Counted from the stretch's first letter, positions 27,648 to 36,803 are shown. The stretch is 64,000 nucleotides of DNA from Candidatus Defluviilinea gracilis (GCA_016716235.1 JADJWS010000001.1:1860001-1924000), one strand, 5' to 3'. Translations and numbers: made by a program. The notes: generated by a model not told the origin, from the sequence alone.

Positions 27648-28436
27648 TTAAGAGAAAATAATTGACGGATTCCACAACGCCGCATCCACCTGCACTGCCA
27701 GCGCGCCGACCGAGAGCATCGCGTCGGCGTTTTCTTTTGTCCACACGCCTCCCGCGCCGATGATGGGGATTCCTAGTTTGGCGGCGTTGTGCGTGGTTTC
27801 GAGGGTCTGTGGGAAAAGCGAAGGACCATATAACCGCCCCGTTACGAGTTGCGAGTTACGAGATACGAACGCGCCGCGCGGAGAAGCGATGCTGATCGCC
27901 TGCGCTCCCTCCTGCATCAAACGCGGACCGAGCGACAGCGCTTGTTCAACAGGCAACGAAAATATCAACGGAAGTTCGCCCAAACACATTTCGAGCGTGA
28001 GCAAAATAATATCGTCGGCGAGCAAGGGAGCGAAGCCGAGTTCGACAGCCATCACGTTTTCATGCGACTCTAACATGCGCGCCATTTGTTGCGTCTCTTC
28101 GGGGCGGTCAGCCATGAGGTGGACGATGATGGGCAATTCGGAGCGCGTCCACTTGGCGGAATATTTTTTCAGCGCGGCATGGATGCCGGGATTCGGCAGT
28201 CCCGTGTGGAGGAGGAATCCGCCGGGGTATTCGATCACAGCCGGTTGAGCAGTCGGCAAACGCGGACGAAGCGAGATCGGGTTGGTCACGAATGCGCCGA
28301 GTTCAAGACCTCCGAGATTTTCACCCCCTCCACCATGTTTCGGGAGTGCTTCGCGAAAATCTCGGAGGTCTGGCGCGAACCCCAACGACCCCGCCGCGTT
28401 CATCAATGGCTTGCTGAAGTACAGGTCGCGTTTCAT
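27648..28436 (-). CDS. dihydroorotate-dehydrogenase-like flavoprotein with palindrome insertion
   Basis: The 262-residue TIM-barrel protein opens LYFSKPLMNAAGSLGF like class 1 dihydroorotate dehydrogenases. It continues LGAFVTNPIS, GGFLLHTGLPNPGI and the FMN-phosphate site GIPIIGAGGVWTKENADAMLSVGA. Between GFAP and LGAFVTNP a stretch of about 22 residues (DLRDFREALPKHGGGGENL...) is encoded by a palindromic repeat and is foreign to the family. Whether it still makes orotate is doubtful; it is shorter than true PyrD, and no neighbouring pyrimidine gene is present. Confidence 0.75.
   Translation of the reverse strand: MKRDLYFSKPLMNAAGSLGFAPDLRDFREALPKHGGGGENLGGLELGAFVTNPISLRPRLPTAQPAVIEYPGGFLLHTGLPNPGIHAALKKYSAKWTRSELPIIVHLMADRPEETQQMARMLESHENVMAVELGFAPLLADDIILLTLEMCLGELPLIFSLPVEQALSLGPRLMQEGAQAISIASPRGAFVSRNSQLVTGRLYGPSLFPQTLETTHNAAKLGIPIIGAGGVWTKENADAMLSVGALAVQVDAALWNPSIIFS
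28306..28371. repeat. 66-bp palindromic element inserted in frame in a coding region
   Basis: Arms AGACCTCCGAGATTTTC (28306-28322) and GAAAATCTCGGAGGTCT (28355-28371) are perfectly complementary around a 32-base centre. The total of 66 bases keeps the reading frame of the dihydroorotate-dehydrogenase-like gene. It belongs to the GACCTCCGAG palindrome family that is intergenic elsewhere (23996, 61236). Confidence 0.8.
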
Positions 28437-28441
28437 AAAGA

Positions 28442-30094
28442 TTATTTTGTGATTTCTACGATGTAAATATTTGATCCGCTAACAATGGCAATGGAATTGC
28501 CATCAGGTGACCAGTGCGCATCTTGGACGTCAGTGAATGATGAAGTTAGTTGTTCTAAATTTTCCAATGTTGGAAAATCAACTTGCCATAAACTACCATC
28601 CACAGCTACAAGAGCGATTTTTTCACCAGTTGGGCTCCAGATCAAATCGCGAAAGGAAAGAGGCAGAACCAGTTTTTCAGTAGACATGGTTTTAGAATTT
28701 AATATTTCCAAAACCTGATTATCTGTTGACAAAGAAGCGAGATACCCACCTATTGGATGCCAACGGAAGGAAAGTTCGGTAACTTGATAAGGTGATAAGG
28801 TTGTTAGCTCCTTGTTTGAGAGAGAAAGTAATTCGATTTTATCGTTTATGAAGTCATTTAACCATGCAGATTGACCATCTGCTGACCAGTTGATTTCCAT
28901 TTGTGAATATCCGGGATAGGCGGTGCTCTCAAAATTGAACAGATTGACCAAATAATCCCCTCCATAACACATAATCCATACATATTCACCAGTGGGAGAG
29001 GTTGAAGTTTCTGGGCAGGTCAAATCTTCTGAAATTCCTGCCATCGCTCTTACATCGTAAATTATCTTCCTCGCTGGATCAAACATAGGAAGATATCGAA
29101 TATCTCCATCATCGATCCAGCTCCATTCGACGAGAAAAAAAGTATCGTTTCGTACCCATTGACCTTTGGTAAATGGAAGCATAGTAGAACGTGCAGGTTC
29201 TCCGTTTGTGCTGCGCAATTCTGTCACATCAAAACTATAGCTCCTCCCAGTGGTTATATCGGCATATTGATGACAACACCGATAGATGCGAGTTTCGTCC
29301 GATGACCAGAAAAATCTTGATGTTCCTGAATCGTAATTCATGTACCATGCTAGTTCAATTATTTTATTGCTAGTGAGGTCGATGACTGTATCATCATCAA
29401 CAAGAATTTTCGTCCCACTTGGCGATATAGTAAGGAGCTTTCCCCAATAATGATTAATATCCTGTCCATCAAGGGTATAAGTGAATATAGCTGGTCTGTC
29501 ATTGTAATCATAGGCGGAGCTGTTATTTCCGGGTCTTAAAACCATGCCAAGTTCCTTCGACCAATACACGCCATTGCAAGAAAGTGGCGATGCAACTTGG
29601 TTTACATATGGCAGCCATGTATGCCCGCTTTCAAAATTAATAATAACTGGTTGATGAACTATATTCACGCCGGTTATATAAGCAGAATCGTAAACCTGCC
29701 CAGTTGCTGGAAAAAGAAGCAGATGTTGCTCGTCCATCCATTGAAATGGGGGGCAACTAAACCTATATCCTCCGCCCAAACCATAATCCCAGCCCGTGAT
29801 CTGTCGTATGTTGTGACCATTCGGTCCATCAAGGAATTGGATGAAAAATGCCTTACTCAATAACTCCGGCACTACAGCGGGATCAATAGTCGGTATGAGC
29901 GTGGGAGGAACAAAGACTTGAGTTGGAGTGATTTCAACAGAAAGTGTGGAGAATGGGGAAGGAATGGCGGCAGGAGTAATTGTTGGTCTGACGAACGAAG
30001 GTACGACAGTGGAGCTCGACTGTGAGGTTTGACTGCATGCGGTCAATAACAGGATTATCGTGAGAACTACATTTAAGCCAAGAAGATTCCTCAT
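28442..30094 (-). CDS. beta-propeller lipoprotein (TolB/WD40-like)
   Basis: From ATG 30094 (GGAAGG ten bases upstream) the protein has 550 residues. A lipoprotein signal ends in LTAC (Cys20), followed by a Ser/Thr/Pro-rich linker (residues 22-70). The rest shows repeated propeller blades; the C-terminal ones read WHPIGGYLASLS, WSPTGEKIALVA and WSPDGNSIAIVSG. It should sit on the outer face of the membrane with an unknown ligand. Base composition is clearly richer in AT than its neighbours, which hints at recent acquisition. Confidence 0.75.
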   Translation of the reverse strand: MRNLLGLNVVLTIILLLTACSQTSQSSSTVVPSFVRPTITPAAIPSPFSTLSVEITPTQVFVPPTLIPTIDPAVVPELLSKAFFIQFLDGPNGHNIRQITGWDYGLGGGYRFSCPPFQWMDEQHLLLFPATGQVYDSAYITGVNIVHQPVIINFESGHTWLPYVNQVASPLSCNGVYWSKELGMVLRPGNNSSAYDYNDRPAIFTYTLDGQDINHYWGKLLTISPSGTKILVDDDTVIDLTSNKIIELAWYMNYDSGTSRFFWSSDETRIYRCCHQYADITTGRSYSFDVTELRSTNGEPARSTMLPFTKGQWVRNDTFFLVEWSWIDDGDIRYLPMFDPARKIIYDVRAMAGISEDLTCPETSTSPTGEYVWIMCYGGDYLVNLFNFESTAYPGYSQMEINWSADGQSAWLNDFINDKIELLSLSNKELTTLSPYQVTELSFRWHPIGGYLASLSTDNQVLEILNSKTMSTEKLVLPLSFRDLIWSPTGEKIALVAVDGSLWQVDFPTLENLEQLTSSFTDVQDAHWSPDGNSIAIVSGSNIYIVEITK

Positions 30095-30146
30095 GTTGCC
30101 CAATCCTTCCTTGAAAAACCAACGACAAAATATTCACAGCAAAATT

Positions 30147-30184
30147 TTACCCCTCTTCTCCGTTGTTCAGGAGTTGAGGGGTAA
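30147..30184. terminator. hairpin terminator between lipoprotein and FAD-oxidoreductase genes
   Basis: TTACCCCTC (30147-30155) pairs with GAGGGGTAA (30176-30184), with an inner CTCC/GGAG stem. On the minus strand it lies just after the oxidoreductase stop (30190) and can terminate that gene before the lipoprotein gene. Confidence 0.65.
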
Positions 30185-30189
30185 CTTGT

Positions 30190-31491
30190 TTACCCCAACC
30201 CCACCGCTTTCAACATCTCTTCATTACTATCGAACTTGAATTCCTCGATGCCGCGTTTTTTGGCTTCTTCCAATTCGATCGCTTCCAGTTTTTTGACGTG
30301 TTCTTTCAACACGACCGGCTTGCCGAGCGACTTCAATTTTTCCTCCAAGGCAGAAACATCCAGTTCGCCTGCTTGCTTTGTCCCCAAATATTGCAGGATC
30401 ACTTTCGCCGCATTCGTGCCATCCTTGCGAGCGATGCCCACCAGCCCCGAACTTGCCTTGCGCGACCAGCCGCCCACGAACACGCCCTCGATCGGCGATT
30501 CATACGAAAGTCCGTCCACAGGAAAGCGCGGGTTTGGAGTCTTCACGAACTCGCCCCATTCCGTCGGCAAACCAAACGACTCATCCACTTGATCGCCGAT
30601 GGCGAAGATGACGGTGTCAAGCGGAATCATACGCTTCGTGCCGGCGCCCTTGGCGCTGGTCTTGCCGTCTTTTTCGATGAGAATGTTATCCTCCACTTCC
30701 AGGTGAGTGAGTTTGCCGTTCTCGCCGATCATGCCTACCGGCGAAGCGAGAAAATCAAAATGGAATGAGGCGTTATCGGTTTTGGGATCAGCCTTTGTGA
30801 GAGAATCCAACACTTTATGACGTCCAATTTCAGGATCCTGGTTGATGGCTTGCAAAGCGGGCAGAACGCGCGCCATTTCGCGCTCGAACTCATTCAGGTC
30901 GAGATACGAGATCAAATGCTTCATTTCTTCTTTTGTAAAGTTAACCTCGGCCGGTCCGCGCCGCACCACCGACGTGACCACCTCCGCTTTATATTCGTTG
31001 ATGAGGTGACGGGCAATGTCCACCATCACGTTGCCCGCGCCGATGATGGCGCATCGCTTCCCAAAGCGGAAGCGCCACTGGCTGTACGGCGGGAGACGAT
31101 TGTAATAATACACAACATCTTTGGCGTGATACACGCCTTCGAGGTTCTCGCCCGGCAGGTTCAACGACTTGGTGCCCTGCGCGCCCACCGTCACCAGAAC
31201 CGCGTCGAAGCCGAGGGAACGCAACCCAGCGAGAGTCAGGTCGCCCCGCGTCCCGAACGTGATGTTTCCGTAATAATCGATGTTGGGCATATCCAAGACA
31301 TGCCGAAACTGCTTGCGCAGTCCCTCTTTCATCGTATGTTTTTCAGGGTAAATGCCATACTCGGCGAGTCCGCCCGGTTTGATGTCGCGGTTGAAGAGTG
31401 ATACATGGACTCCCTGCGCGGCTAACTCACGCGCCCCGAACAGCCCCGCCGATCCCGCGCCGATCACGGCGACATGGTATGGGTTGGTCAC
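30190..31491 (-). CDS. FAD-dependent ferredoxin/adrenodoxin-reductase-like NADP oxidoreductase
   Basis: The 433-residue flavoprotein has an FAD-binding VAVIGAGSAGLFGARELAAQG at residues 8-28 and PGGLAEYGIYPEKH near 39. A second dinucleotide site (CAIIGAGNVMVDIARHLI, near 148) is for NAD(P)H, and the FAD/NADP closure GVFVGGWSRKASSGLVGIARKDG lies near 345. This is the layout of FprA/adrenodoxin reductases and GltD-like proteins. It probably moves electrons between NADPH and a ferredoxin. The C-terminal 60 residues are a helical, Lys/Glu-rich extension. No partner gene is adjacent. Confidence 0.85.
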   Translation of the reverse strand: MTNPYHVAVIGAGSAGLFGARELAAQGVHVSLFNRDIKPGGLAEYGIYPEKHTMKEGLRKQFRHVLDMPNIDYYGNITFGTRGDLTLAGLRSLGFDAVLVTVGAQGTKSLNLPGENLEGVYHAKDVVYYYNRLPPYSQWRFRFGKRCAIIGAGNVMVDIARHLINEYKAEVVTSVVRRGPAEVNFTKEEMKHLISYLDLNEFEREMARVLPALQAINQDPEIGRHKVLDSLTKADPKTDNASFHFDFLASPVGMIGENGKLTHLEVEDNILIEKDGKTSAKGAGTKRMIPLDTVIFAIGDQVDESFGLPTEWGEFVKTPNPRFPVDGLSYESPIEGVFVGGWSRKASSGLVGIARKDGTNAAKVILQYLGTKQAGELDVSALEEKLKSLGKPVVLKEHVKKLEAIELEEAKKRGIEEFKFDSNEEMLKAVGLG

Positions 31492-31645
31492 GATGCCTCC
31501 TGGAACGCCCTGCGATTTTGAAGAACGAAGAGATTATAGCCAAAAATAACTTTGCGGCAATGTCTTCTGTCTTCGTAACTTTCATACATTTTTTCATATC
31601 TATGCTAAGATTACAGGCGTACTGTACCCAAAGCGAGGAGGTCGT

Positions 31646-32407
31646 ATGACACAGTCATCCCCAAAACGTGAGAAACCTTTTGCGCGTTTAATGCGGATCG
31701 TGCGCGGCGACGCCGGTCAAACTGCGCGGACGCGCGCCTATCGCCGCGCCAACGCGACTCAAGCCTCCGCGCCGGTTCCCACCCCCCCCGCATCTGATTC
31801 TGTTCCCCAACCGACTCGCATCCTACGCGCCTTTTGGACGTTCACCGGCATACTCTCGCTCATCGTAAACATCGTCTTGATTGCCATTTTGCTTGTCGCA
31901 TTGCGGTTGTTAGGCGCGTTGCAACTCACCGCCAACGACCAGTTCTCCGGGGTGCTGGGCGGGTTATATCTCAATTTTGTGAGAATGGACGAAGCCACCA
32001 TTTCGACGAACATTCCCGTCAACGCGGCGATCCCTCTCGATATTGTGGTACCGGTCAAAACCACCACGCGCATCGTGCTGGCAGACGCAACCACCATCAA
32101 CAATGCCCATGTCGTCATCAATACCGGCGGAGTGGATATCGATGCCGATGCGGTGGTCACTCTGCCGGCCGGAACGCCGCTCAATGTGATCCTCGATTTT
32201 CCGTTGCCCGTGAAAACCGACCCCAACAATAACCAGATCCAGGTGCCGATCAGTTTGAATGTGCCGGTCGACATTCCGCTCAAAGACACGCAACTGCATG
32301 AGCCGTTCGTCGGCTTGCAGGAAGTGGTCAAGCCGTACTTCTGCCTCGTGGAACCGAATGCCGTGTGGAATGGAATCCAAATCTGTTCGTCGGCACAATC
32401 CCCCTAA
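31646..32407 (+). CDS. single-pass membrane protein of unknown function
   Basis: The 253-residue protein has a basic N-terminus, a Pro/Ala-rich stretch, one transmembrane helix (about residues 62-92, FTGILSLIVNIVLIAILLVALRLLGAL) and an outside domain. That domain is rich in beta strands and Val/Ile/Asp with repeats of the kind VPVDIPL and IPLDIVVPV. I do not recognise a family. It precedes the M16 peptidase pair by 20 bases and may belong to the same transcript. Confidence 0.7.
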   Translation: MTQSSPKREKPFARLMRIVRGDAGQTARTRAYRRANATQASAPVPTPPASDSVPQPTRILRAFWTFTGILSLIVNIVLIAILLVALRLLGALQLTANDQFSGVLGGLYLNFVRMDEATISTNIPVNAAIPLDIVVPVKTTTRIVLADATTINNAHVVINTGGVDIDADAVVTLPAGTPLNVILDFPLPVKTDPNNNQIQVPISLNVPVDIPLKDTQLHEPFVGLQEVVKPYFCLVEPNAVWNGIQICSSAQSP

Positions 32408-32427
32408 ATTTGGAGTCACCCCCGACC

Positions 32428-33714
32428 ATGAAAAACTCGCTCACTGAAACCACCCTCTCCAACGGATTGAAAGTTTTCCTCAAAGAAATTCATACCGCGC
32501 CGATCATTTCTTCGTGGTTGTGGTATCGCGTCGGCTCGCGCGACGAAGTGCAGGGGAAAACCGGCATTTCGCACTGGGTCGAGCACATGCAATTCAAAGG
32601 CACGCCGCAATTTCCCGCCAACATGCTCGATAAAGCCATCTCGCGCGAAGGCGGCGCATGGAACGCCATGACCTATCTCGATTGGACGGCATACTTCGAA
32701 ACCATGCCGGCCGACAAAATCGACCTGAGTTTACGTCTCGAAGCGGACCGCATGACAAACAGCCGATTCGACCTGGACGAAGTCGCCTCTGAACGCACGG
32801 TCATTATTTCTGAGCGCGAAGGCGGTGAAAACGAACCGCTCTTCATGCTCGGCGAAGCGGTGCAACAAACCGCCTTCCGCGTGCATCCCTACCATCACGA
32901 GGTTATCGGCGACATGGCTGACCTCCGCGCGATGACGCGCGACGATCTATACAATCACTACCGCGAATTCTACGCGCCCAACAACGCCGTGATGGCGGTG
33001 GCCGGCGATTTCGAAACCGACAAAATGCTGGCGCGCATCCGTGAACTCTACGAGTCGATCCCAGCTGGAAAAGCGCCGGCGCGCGTTGCCCGCCCTGAAC
33101 TTCCGCAAAACGGGGAGGTGCGACTCAGCGTGGAGGGACCCGGTTCAACTTCGTACGTGCAGGCTTGTTACCGCTTCCCAGCCGCTTCACACCCCGACTT
33201 TTTCCCCCTCACCGTGCTGGACAGTTTGCTCGCGGGTCCCAGCAACCTCAACATGTTCGGCGGCGGCATCTCGAACAAAACCTCGCGCCTCTACCGCGCT
33301 CTTGTAGATAAAGAAGTCGCGGTCAGCGTTCACGGGGGCGCGTCCGCAACGATCGACCCGTTCTTGTATGGAATCACAATGACGATTCATCCCAAACGCA
33401 AACCGGAAGAAGCGCTTGCCGCGCTGGATAAGGAACTCAAACGCGCGCAAGAAGAGAAAGCTTCAAAAGAGGAAATCGTCCGCGCCATCAAACAAGCGCG
33501 CGCGTTATTCGCTTATGGAAGCGAGAACATCACCAATCAGGCATTCTGGATGGGCTACGCCGAAATGTTTGCCACGTATGAATGGTTCCAAACCTATCTC
33601 GATAAACTGGCAAAGGTCACCGCAAAGGATATTCAACGCGTGGCGAACGAATACTTGAAGCCTCAAAGCCGCGTCGTCGGAACGTATGTTCCTTTGGGCG
33701 GGAGGTCTCAATGA
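32428..33714 (+). CDS. M16 family zinc peptidase, active subunit
   Basis: From ATG 32428 the protein has 428 residues. The inverted zinc motif HWVEH (HxxEH) near residue 48 and a downstream Glu (SEREGGENEP near 130) complete the M16 site. The C-terminal half has the inactive-domain fold (LVDKEVAVSVHGGAS, IKQARALFAYGSENITNQA). It probably works as a heterodimer with the next gene. A frame starting at 32365 overlaps the preceding gene and is rejected. No signal peptide is visible. Confidence 0.9.
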   Translation: MKNSLTETTLSNGLKVFLKEIHTAPIISSWLWYRVGSRDEVQGKTGISHWVEHMQFKGTPQFPANMLDKAISREGGAWNAMTYLDWTAYFETMPADKIDLSLRLEADRMTNSRFDLDEVASERTVIISEREGGENEPLFMLGEAVQQTAFRVHPYHHEVIGDMADLRAMTRDDLYNHYREFYAPNNAVMAVAGDFETDKMLARIRELYESIPAGKAPARVARPELPQNGEVRLSVEGPGSTSYVQACYRFPAASHPDFFPLTVLDSLLAGPSNLNMFGGGISNKTSRLYRALVDKEVAVSVHGGASATIDPFLYGITMTIHPKRKPEEALAALDKELKRAQEEKASKEEIVRAIKQARALFAYGSENITNQAFWMGYAEMFATYEWFQTYLDKLAKVTAKDIQRVANEYLKPQSRVVGTYVPLGGRSQ

Positions 33715-34985
33715 TGACGATCAATCACTCCGCATTACCCAGCCCTACTGACATTTATCGCGAGGTATTGCCGAACGGGATCACGATCTTGACCCGTTCC
33801 AACTTTAACAGCCCGTCGGTGGTTATTGGCGGTTTTTTTACCGCCGGCTCGCTCTTCGACCCCGATGCGAAACTCGGCTTGGCAGACTTTGTGACCTCGG
33901 CGTTGATGCGCGGAACGAAGACGCGAACGTTCGATACCATTTACAATGAATTGGAATCGGCCGGGGCAAGTTTAGGGTTCAGTTCGGGCGTCCATTCCTC
34001 CGGTTTTACCGGGCGCTCGCTGGCAGAGGACTTGCCGCTCTTGTTGAATTTGCTGGCTGGGTCGTTGATCAATCCCACATTTCCAAAAGCCGAAGTGGAA
34101 AAATTGCGAACGCAATTGTTGACGGGTCTTGCGATCCGCGCTCAGGATACGTCTGACATGGCTTCCATGGTGTTTGATGAAATCCTATTCAAAGGTCATC
34201 CATATAGCCGCGCGGAGGATGGTCACCCGGAAACGGTCAAGAAGATTAGGCAGGCTGACCTGGTCAAATTTCATCGCGAGCATTTCGGTCCGCGCGGGAT
34301 GGTGATCGCCATCGTCGGCGCGGTGAAGGCGGCAGAAGCGGTCAGGCAGGTGAAGCGCTCGCTAGGGGCGTGGCAGGTGAAAGGTCAGAAAGAGGCGCCG
34401 GCTCTTCCTCCTTTGAAGTCATTAAAGAAAACTGCCCGTAAGCATCACCTGATCGCTGGGAAGTCGCAATCTGATCTTGTGATCGGCACGACGGGTCCCA
34501 TGCGCAAAGACCCGGACTTTTTGCCGGCGTCGCTTGGAAATAACATTTTGGGGCAGTTCGGGCTGATGGGGCGAATCGGCGATGTGGTGCGCGAGAAGGC
34601 CGGGTTGGCATATTATGCGGGTTCGAGCCTGAGCGCGGGGGTGGGTCCCGGTTCGTGGGAGGTGAACGCGGGGGTGAACCCGTCGAATGTGAATAAAGCC
34701 ACCGAGCTGATCGTAAGCGAGTTGAAGCGATTTGTGGATGACGGCGTGACTGCCGAAGAACTCGCAGATAGCCAGACCAATTACGTTGGGCGTTTGCCTC
34801 TTTCGTTGGAATCGAATAGCGGGGTGGTGGGCGCGTTGCTGAATATCGAGCGCCATGATTTGGGCTTGGATTATTATCTTCGCTATGCCGATCTTGTGCG
34901 CCAGGTGACGCGTGAGCGCGTGTTGAGCGCGGCGCGCCGGTTCATCGACCCTGAGAAGTTGGCAATTGCGGCGGCGGGGGCGTGA
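33711..34985 (+). CDS. M16 family peptidase homologue, non-catalytic subunit
   Basis: The 424-residue protein has M16 folds, but the HxxEH position reads GLADFV (near residue 62), so it cannot bind zinc. Arg/Tyr residues typical of the partner subunit (REKAGLAYYAGSSLSAG near 290) are kept. The start overlaps the active subunit's stop as ATGA, with GGGAGG six bases upstream, so the two are made in step. The pair resembles two-subunit processing peptidases. The substrate is unknown. Confidence 0.88.
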   Translation: MMTINHSALPSPTDIYREVLPNGITILTRSNFNSPSVVIGGFFTAGSLFDPDAKLGLADFVTSALMRGTKTRTFDTIYNELESAGASLGFSSGVHSSGFTGRSLAEDLPLLLNLLAGSLINPTFPKAEVEKLRTQLLTGLAIRAQDTSDMASMVFDEILFKGHPYSRAEDGHPETVKKIRQADLVKFHREHFGPRGMVIAIVGAVKAAEAVRQVKRSLGAWQVKGQKEAPALPPLKSLKKTARKHHLIAGKSQSDLVIGTTGPMRKDPDFLPASLGNNILGQFGLMGRIGDVVREKAGLAYYAGSSLSAGVGPGSWEVNAGVNPSNVNKATELIVSELKRFVDDGVTAEELADSQTNYVGRLPLSLESNSGVVGALLNIERHDLGLDYYLRYADLVRQVTRERVLSAARRFIDPEKLAIAAAGA

Positions 34986-35056
34986 GGGTACGCGGTAATT
35001 GGTGTGTGAAAGAGAAGATTAGAGGATTAGAGGATTGGAGACTAGAGATTGGTGAA

Positions 35057-35422
35057 ATGAAGATTGCGACCGGCGTTGATCTGATTGAAATATCTCGCAT
35101 CGAGGAGGTGATTGGGCGGCATGGCAAGCATTATCTCGAGCGGATCTATACGCCTGCCGAGTTGGAGCAGTGTGGTCAGCGAGCCGAGTCTTTGGCGGGA
35201 AGGTTTGCGGCGAAGGAGGCGGTTGCTAAGGCGCTGGGTTCAGGGATTGGGGATGTGATGTGGAAGGAAATCGAAATCTTGGGCGGCGAACAAAAAGCGC
35301 CTATGCTGACTCTTCATGGCGCGGCGAAACAAAAAGCAGACTCGCTTGGGTATTCTTCGTGGTCGGTGAGCATTAGCCACAGCCGGAGTCATTCGGTGGC
35401 ATTTGTGGTGATGACCGGATAA
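35057..35422 (+). CDS. acpS: holo-[acyl-carrier-protein] synthase
   Basis: From ATG 35057 the protein has 121 residues. The Mg-binding GVDLIEISRIEEVI at residues 6-19 and RFAAKEAVAKALGSG near 47-61 are AcpS signatures, and SISHSRSHSVAFVV forms the end. It transfers phosphopantetheine from CoA to acyl carrier protein. The region just upstream is purine-rich repeat DNA (GATTAGAG copies), so the longer frame from 34982 is not used. A terminator follows. Confidence 0.93.
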   Translation: MKIATGVDLIEISRIEEVIGRHGKHYLERIYTPAELEQCGQRAESLAGRFAAKEAVAKALGSGIGDVMWKEIEILGGEQKAPMLTLHGAAKQKADSLGYSSWSVSISHSRSHSVAFVVMTG

Positions 35423-35426
35423 AAAT

Positions 35427-35460
35427 AACCTCCCGTGAGCCAGTTTCACGGGAGGTTTTG
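35427..35460. terminator. intrinsic terminator of acpS
   Basis: Arms AACCTCCCGTGA (35427-35438) and TCACGGGAGGTT (35446-35457) are perfect and followed by TTG, with an A-run before. It can act on both strands. Confidence 0.8.
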
Positions 35461-35505
35461 CAAAGGACAGGACTCGACTCTTGTCCGTGTTGCTTGGTAT
35501 TGGCG

Positions 35506-35534
35506 TTCGTTGAGCAGTTCAACTGCTGAACGAA
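35506..35534. repeat. 29-bp imperfect palindrome
   Basis: Arms TTCGTTGAGCAGTT and AACTGCTGAACGAA differ at one position around a single C. It lies just beyond the 3' end of the minus-strand gene at 35545 and may serve as its terminator. Confidence 0.6.
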
Positions 35535-35544
35535 CAATGAACGA

Positions 35545-35796
35545 TCAGTTTTTATCTTCCACGCCAACCCAAATGTGACCGGGGAGAACGGGGCGATAGG
35601 CGCGCACGGTGATCCCTTCGCTGTCTCTCAGGGCAGGCTTTTCGCTTTCCACTGCAGAATCCCGCATCATGTTGGGATGCACGAGGCACAGGTCGGGCAT
35701 GCGCCCATATTTCTTTTTGTAATATTCCGTCGCTTTTTTGATCTTGGTATCCAGCGTGGATTGTGTGTCGTCGAACCAAAGCATTCCGGTGTGCAT
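35545..35796 (-). CDS. small conserved-looking protein of unknown function
   Basis: The 83-residue soluble protein reads MLWFDDTQSTLDTKIKKAT, then YYKKKYGRMPDLCLVHPNM and RPVLPGHIWVGVED. It has a strong Shine-Dalgarno (AAAAGGAG seven bases before ATG). It lies 13 bases after the SOS-type ATPase gene and so is likely its operon partner. I do not recognise the family. The layout of helix, then CLVHP strand, then a beta end suggests a compact globular fold. Confidence 0.7.
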   Translation of the reverse strand: MHTGMLWFDDTQSTLDTKIKKATEYYKKKYGRMPDLCLVHPNMMRDSAVESEKPALRDSEGITVRAYRPVLPGHIWVGVEDKN

Positions 35797-35809
35797 GTGG
35801 GACTCCTTT

Positions 35810-36595
35810 TTATTCTATGCTTGGTAGCCAAAAACGAAGCCATTGATCGCCTTCGCGCAAGGTAAATTCCGCTCCGTTGTGAAGGGTGGGGAGTTTCGCA
35901 TCCCGGGCTTTCAACCGGTTGACGATATTTTCATCCCTGATCGATCCGAAGACGCGCGTGCGGAACAATTCGAGCCATGGGTGTAATGAATCTAAACGGC
36001 TTGGGTTGAGAGTGACGATGGGCCAAACGCGGCGGGCGGGTCCGCGCAGGAGGAGCCAGCGCAAGTTTTGTCGCGCGTCGAAATCGAGATTGGTTGCGGC
36101 TTCGAGATCGTCAAGTAACAACAGAACGGATTGCGAGCTGGTTTTATTTCCGTGCGCCCAGGATGCCAGCGAAAGAATGAACTCCTCAGACGAAGTGGCG
36201 TACAAAGGAAAGACACCGACATTGTTGGGGATTTTTTCAACACCGTTCCATTCCCCGGGGTGGTTGGTCACCACGCCGAACTGCAGGTTGGACGGTTGAT
36301 GCATCATTCCTGCCGAATGCGCGATCACTTGAAGGAGATTTGTTTTCCCCGCGCCGGCATCGCCCAAGACCAGTAACGGACCTGGCACCGCATCGTGCAA
36401 GTTCAACAGCATTGGCAATCCATCGGATGCGACGCCCATGAACATGGCTTCGCTGGGCATCTCACCAAATTCAGAGAGCGCCTGGTTTAACGATGGGTAA
36501 GCGGGAACCGGCGTGAGTCGACGCGCCGCGTCTATCTCTGGCTTGAGTTCTGCAAAGGCTTCCATTAACAGGTCGTATCGATTTATATCGCTCAT
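35810..36595 (-). CDS. P-loop ATPase (FtsK/HerA-like) with a LexA-type box at its start
   Basis: The 261-residue protein has Walker A LVLGDAGAGKTNLLQVIAH near residue 79 and Walker B VLLLLDDLEA near 160, with an arginine-rich stretch LLLRGPARRVWPIVTLNPSRL. The surroundings resemble FtsK/HerA-type pumping ATPases, though it is shorter and has no membrane part. A GAACAAGTGTTC box two bases upstream suggests control by LexA. Little or no Shine-Dalgarno is present, so the message may be leaderless. I infer a role in the DNA-damage response; the exact function is unknown. Confidence 0.75.
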   Translation of the reverse strand: MSDINRYDLLMEAFAELKPEIDAARRLTPVPAYPSLNQALSEFGEMPSEAMFMGVASDGLPMLLNLHDAVPGPLLVLGDAGAGKTNLLQVIAHSAGMMHQPSNLQFGVVTNHPGEWNGVEKIPNNVGVFPLYATSSEEFILSLASWAHGNKTSSQSVLLLLDDLEAATNLDFDARQNLRWLLLRGPARRVWPIVTLNPSRLDSLHPWLELFRTRVFGSIRDENIVNRLKARDAKLPTLHNGAEFTLREGDQWLRFWLPSIE

Positions 36596-36596
36596 A

Positions 36597-36608
36597 GAAC
36601 AAGTGTTC
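36597..36608 (-). promoter_or_regulatory. LexA (SOS) operator, GAAC-N4-GTTC
   Basis: GAACAAGTGTTC fits the Gram-positive-type SOS box and extends to TAGAAC..GTTCTA. It lies between a -10-like TATATT (minus strand, about 36610-36615) and the ATPase start codon. The same core GAAC-N4-GTTC occurs in this window's lexA promoter. Confidence 0.65.
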
Positions 36609-36675
36609 TAAATATACAACTTCTTATTCGCCATGTCAAGGGGCAAATTCATGCCTCGCAATGTGTTTGTCATTC

Positions 36676-36704
36676 TTGACTGACATTCTGAATCCTGCTA
36701 CACT
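36676..36704 (+). promoter_or_regulatory. sigma70-like promoter upstream of the tRNA/tuf region
   Basis: TTGACT (36676-36681), a 17-base spacer and TACACT (36699-36704). It points to the tRNA-Thr/Tyr/Thr-tuf genes. The 270 bases between the ATPase start and the first tRNA hold no gene. Confidence 0.6.
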
Positions 36705-36803
36705 TGCGCCCTGCTCCTAGGAGTTCCCGTGATTTTGCGGCGGGACAAAGCGCCGGGAGCAATTTAATTGCCTGTTTAACTTCCCCGTTAAGTATGGCTT
36801 TGG

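Noticed and set aside
35506..35534. A LexA-like operator
   Set aside because: It contains CGTTGAGC and GCTGAACG but no GAAC-N4-GTTC; it is at the 3' side of the gene and better explained as a hairpin.
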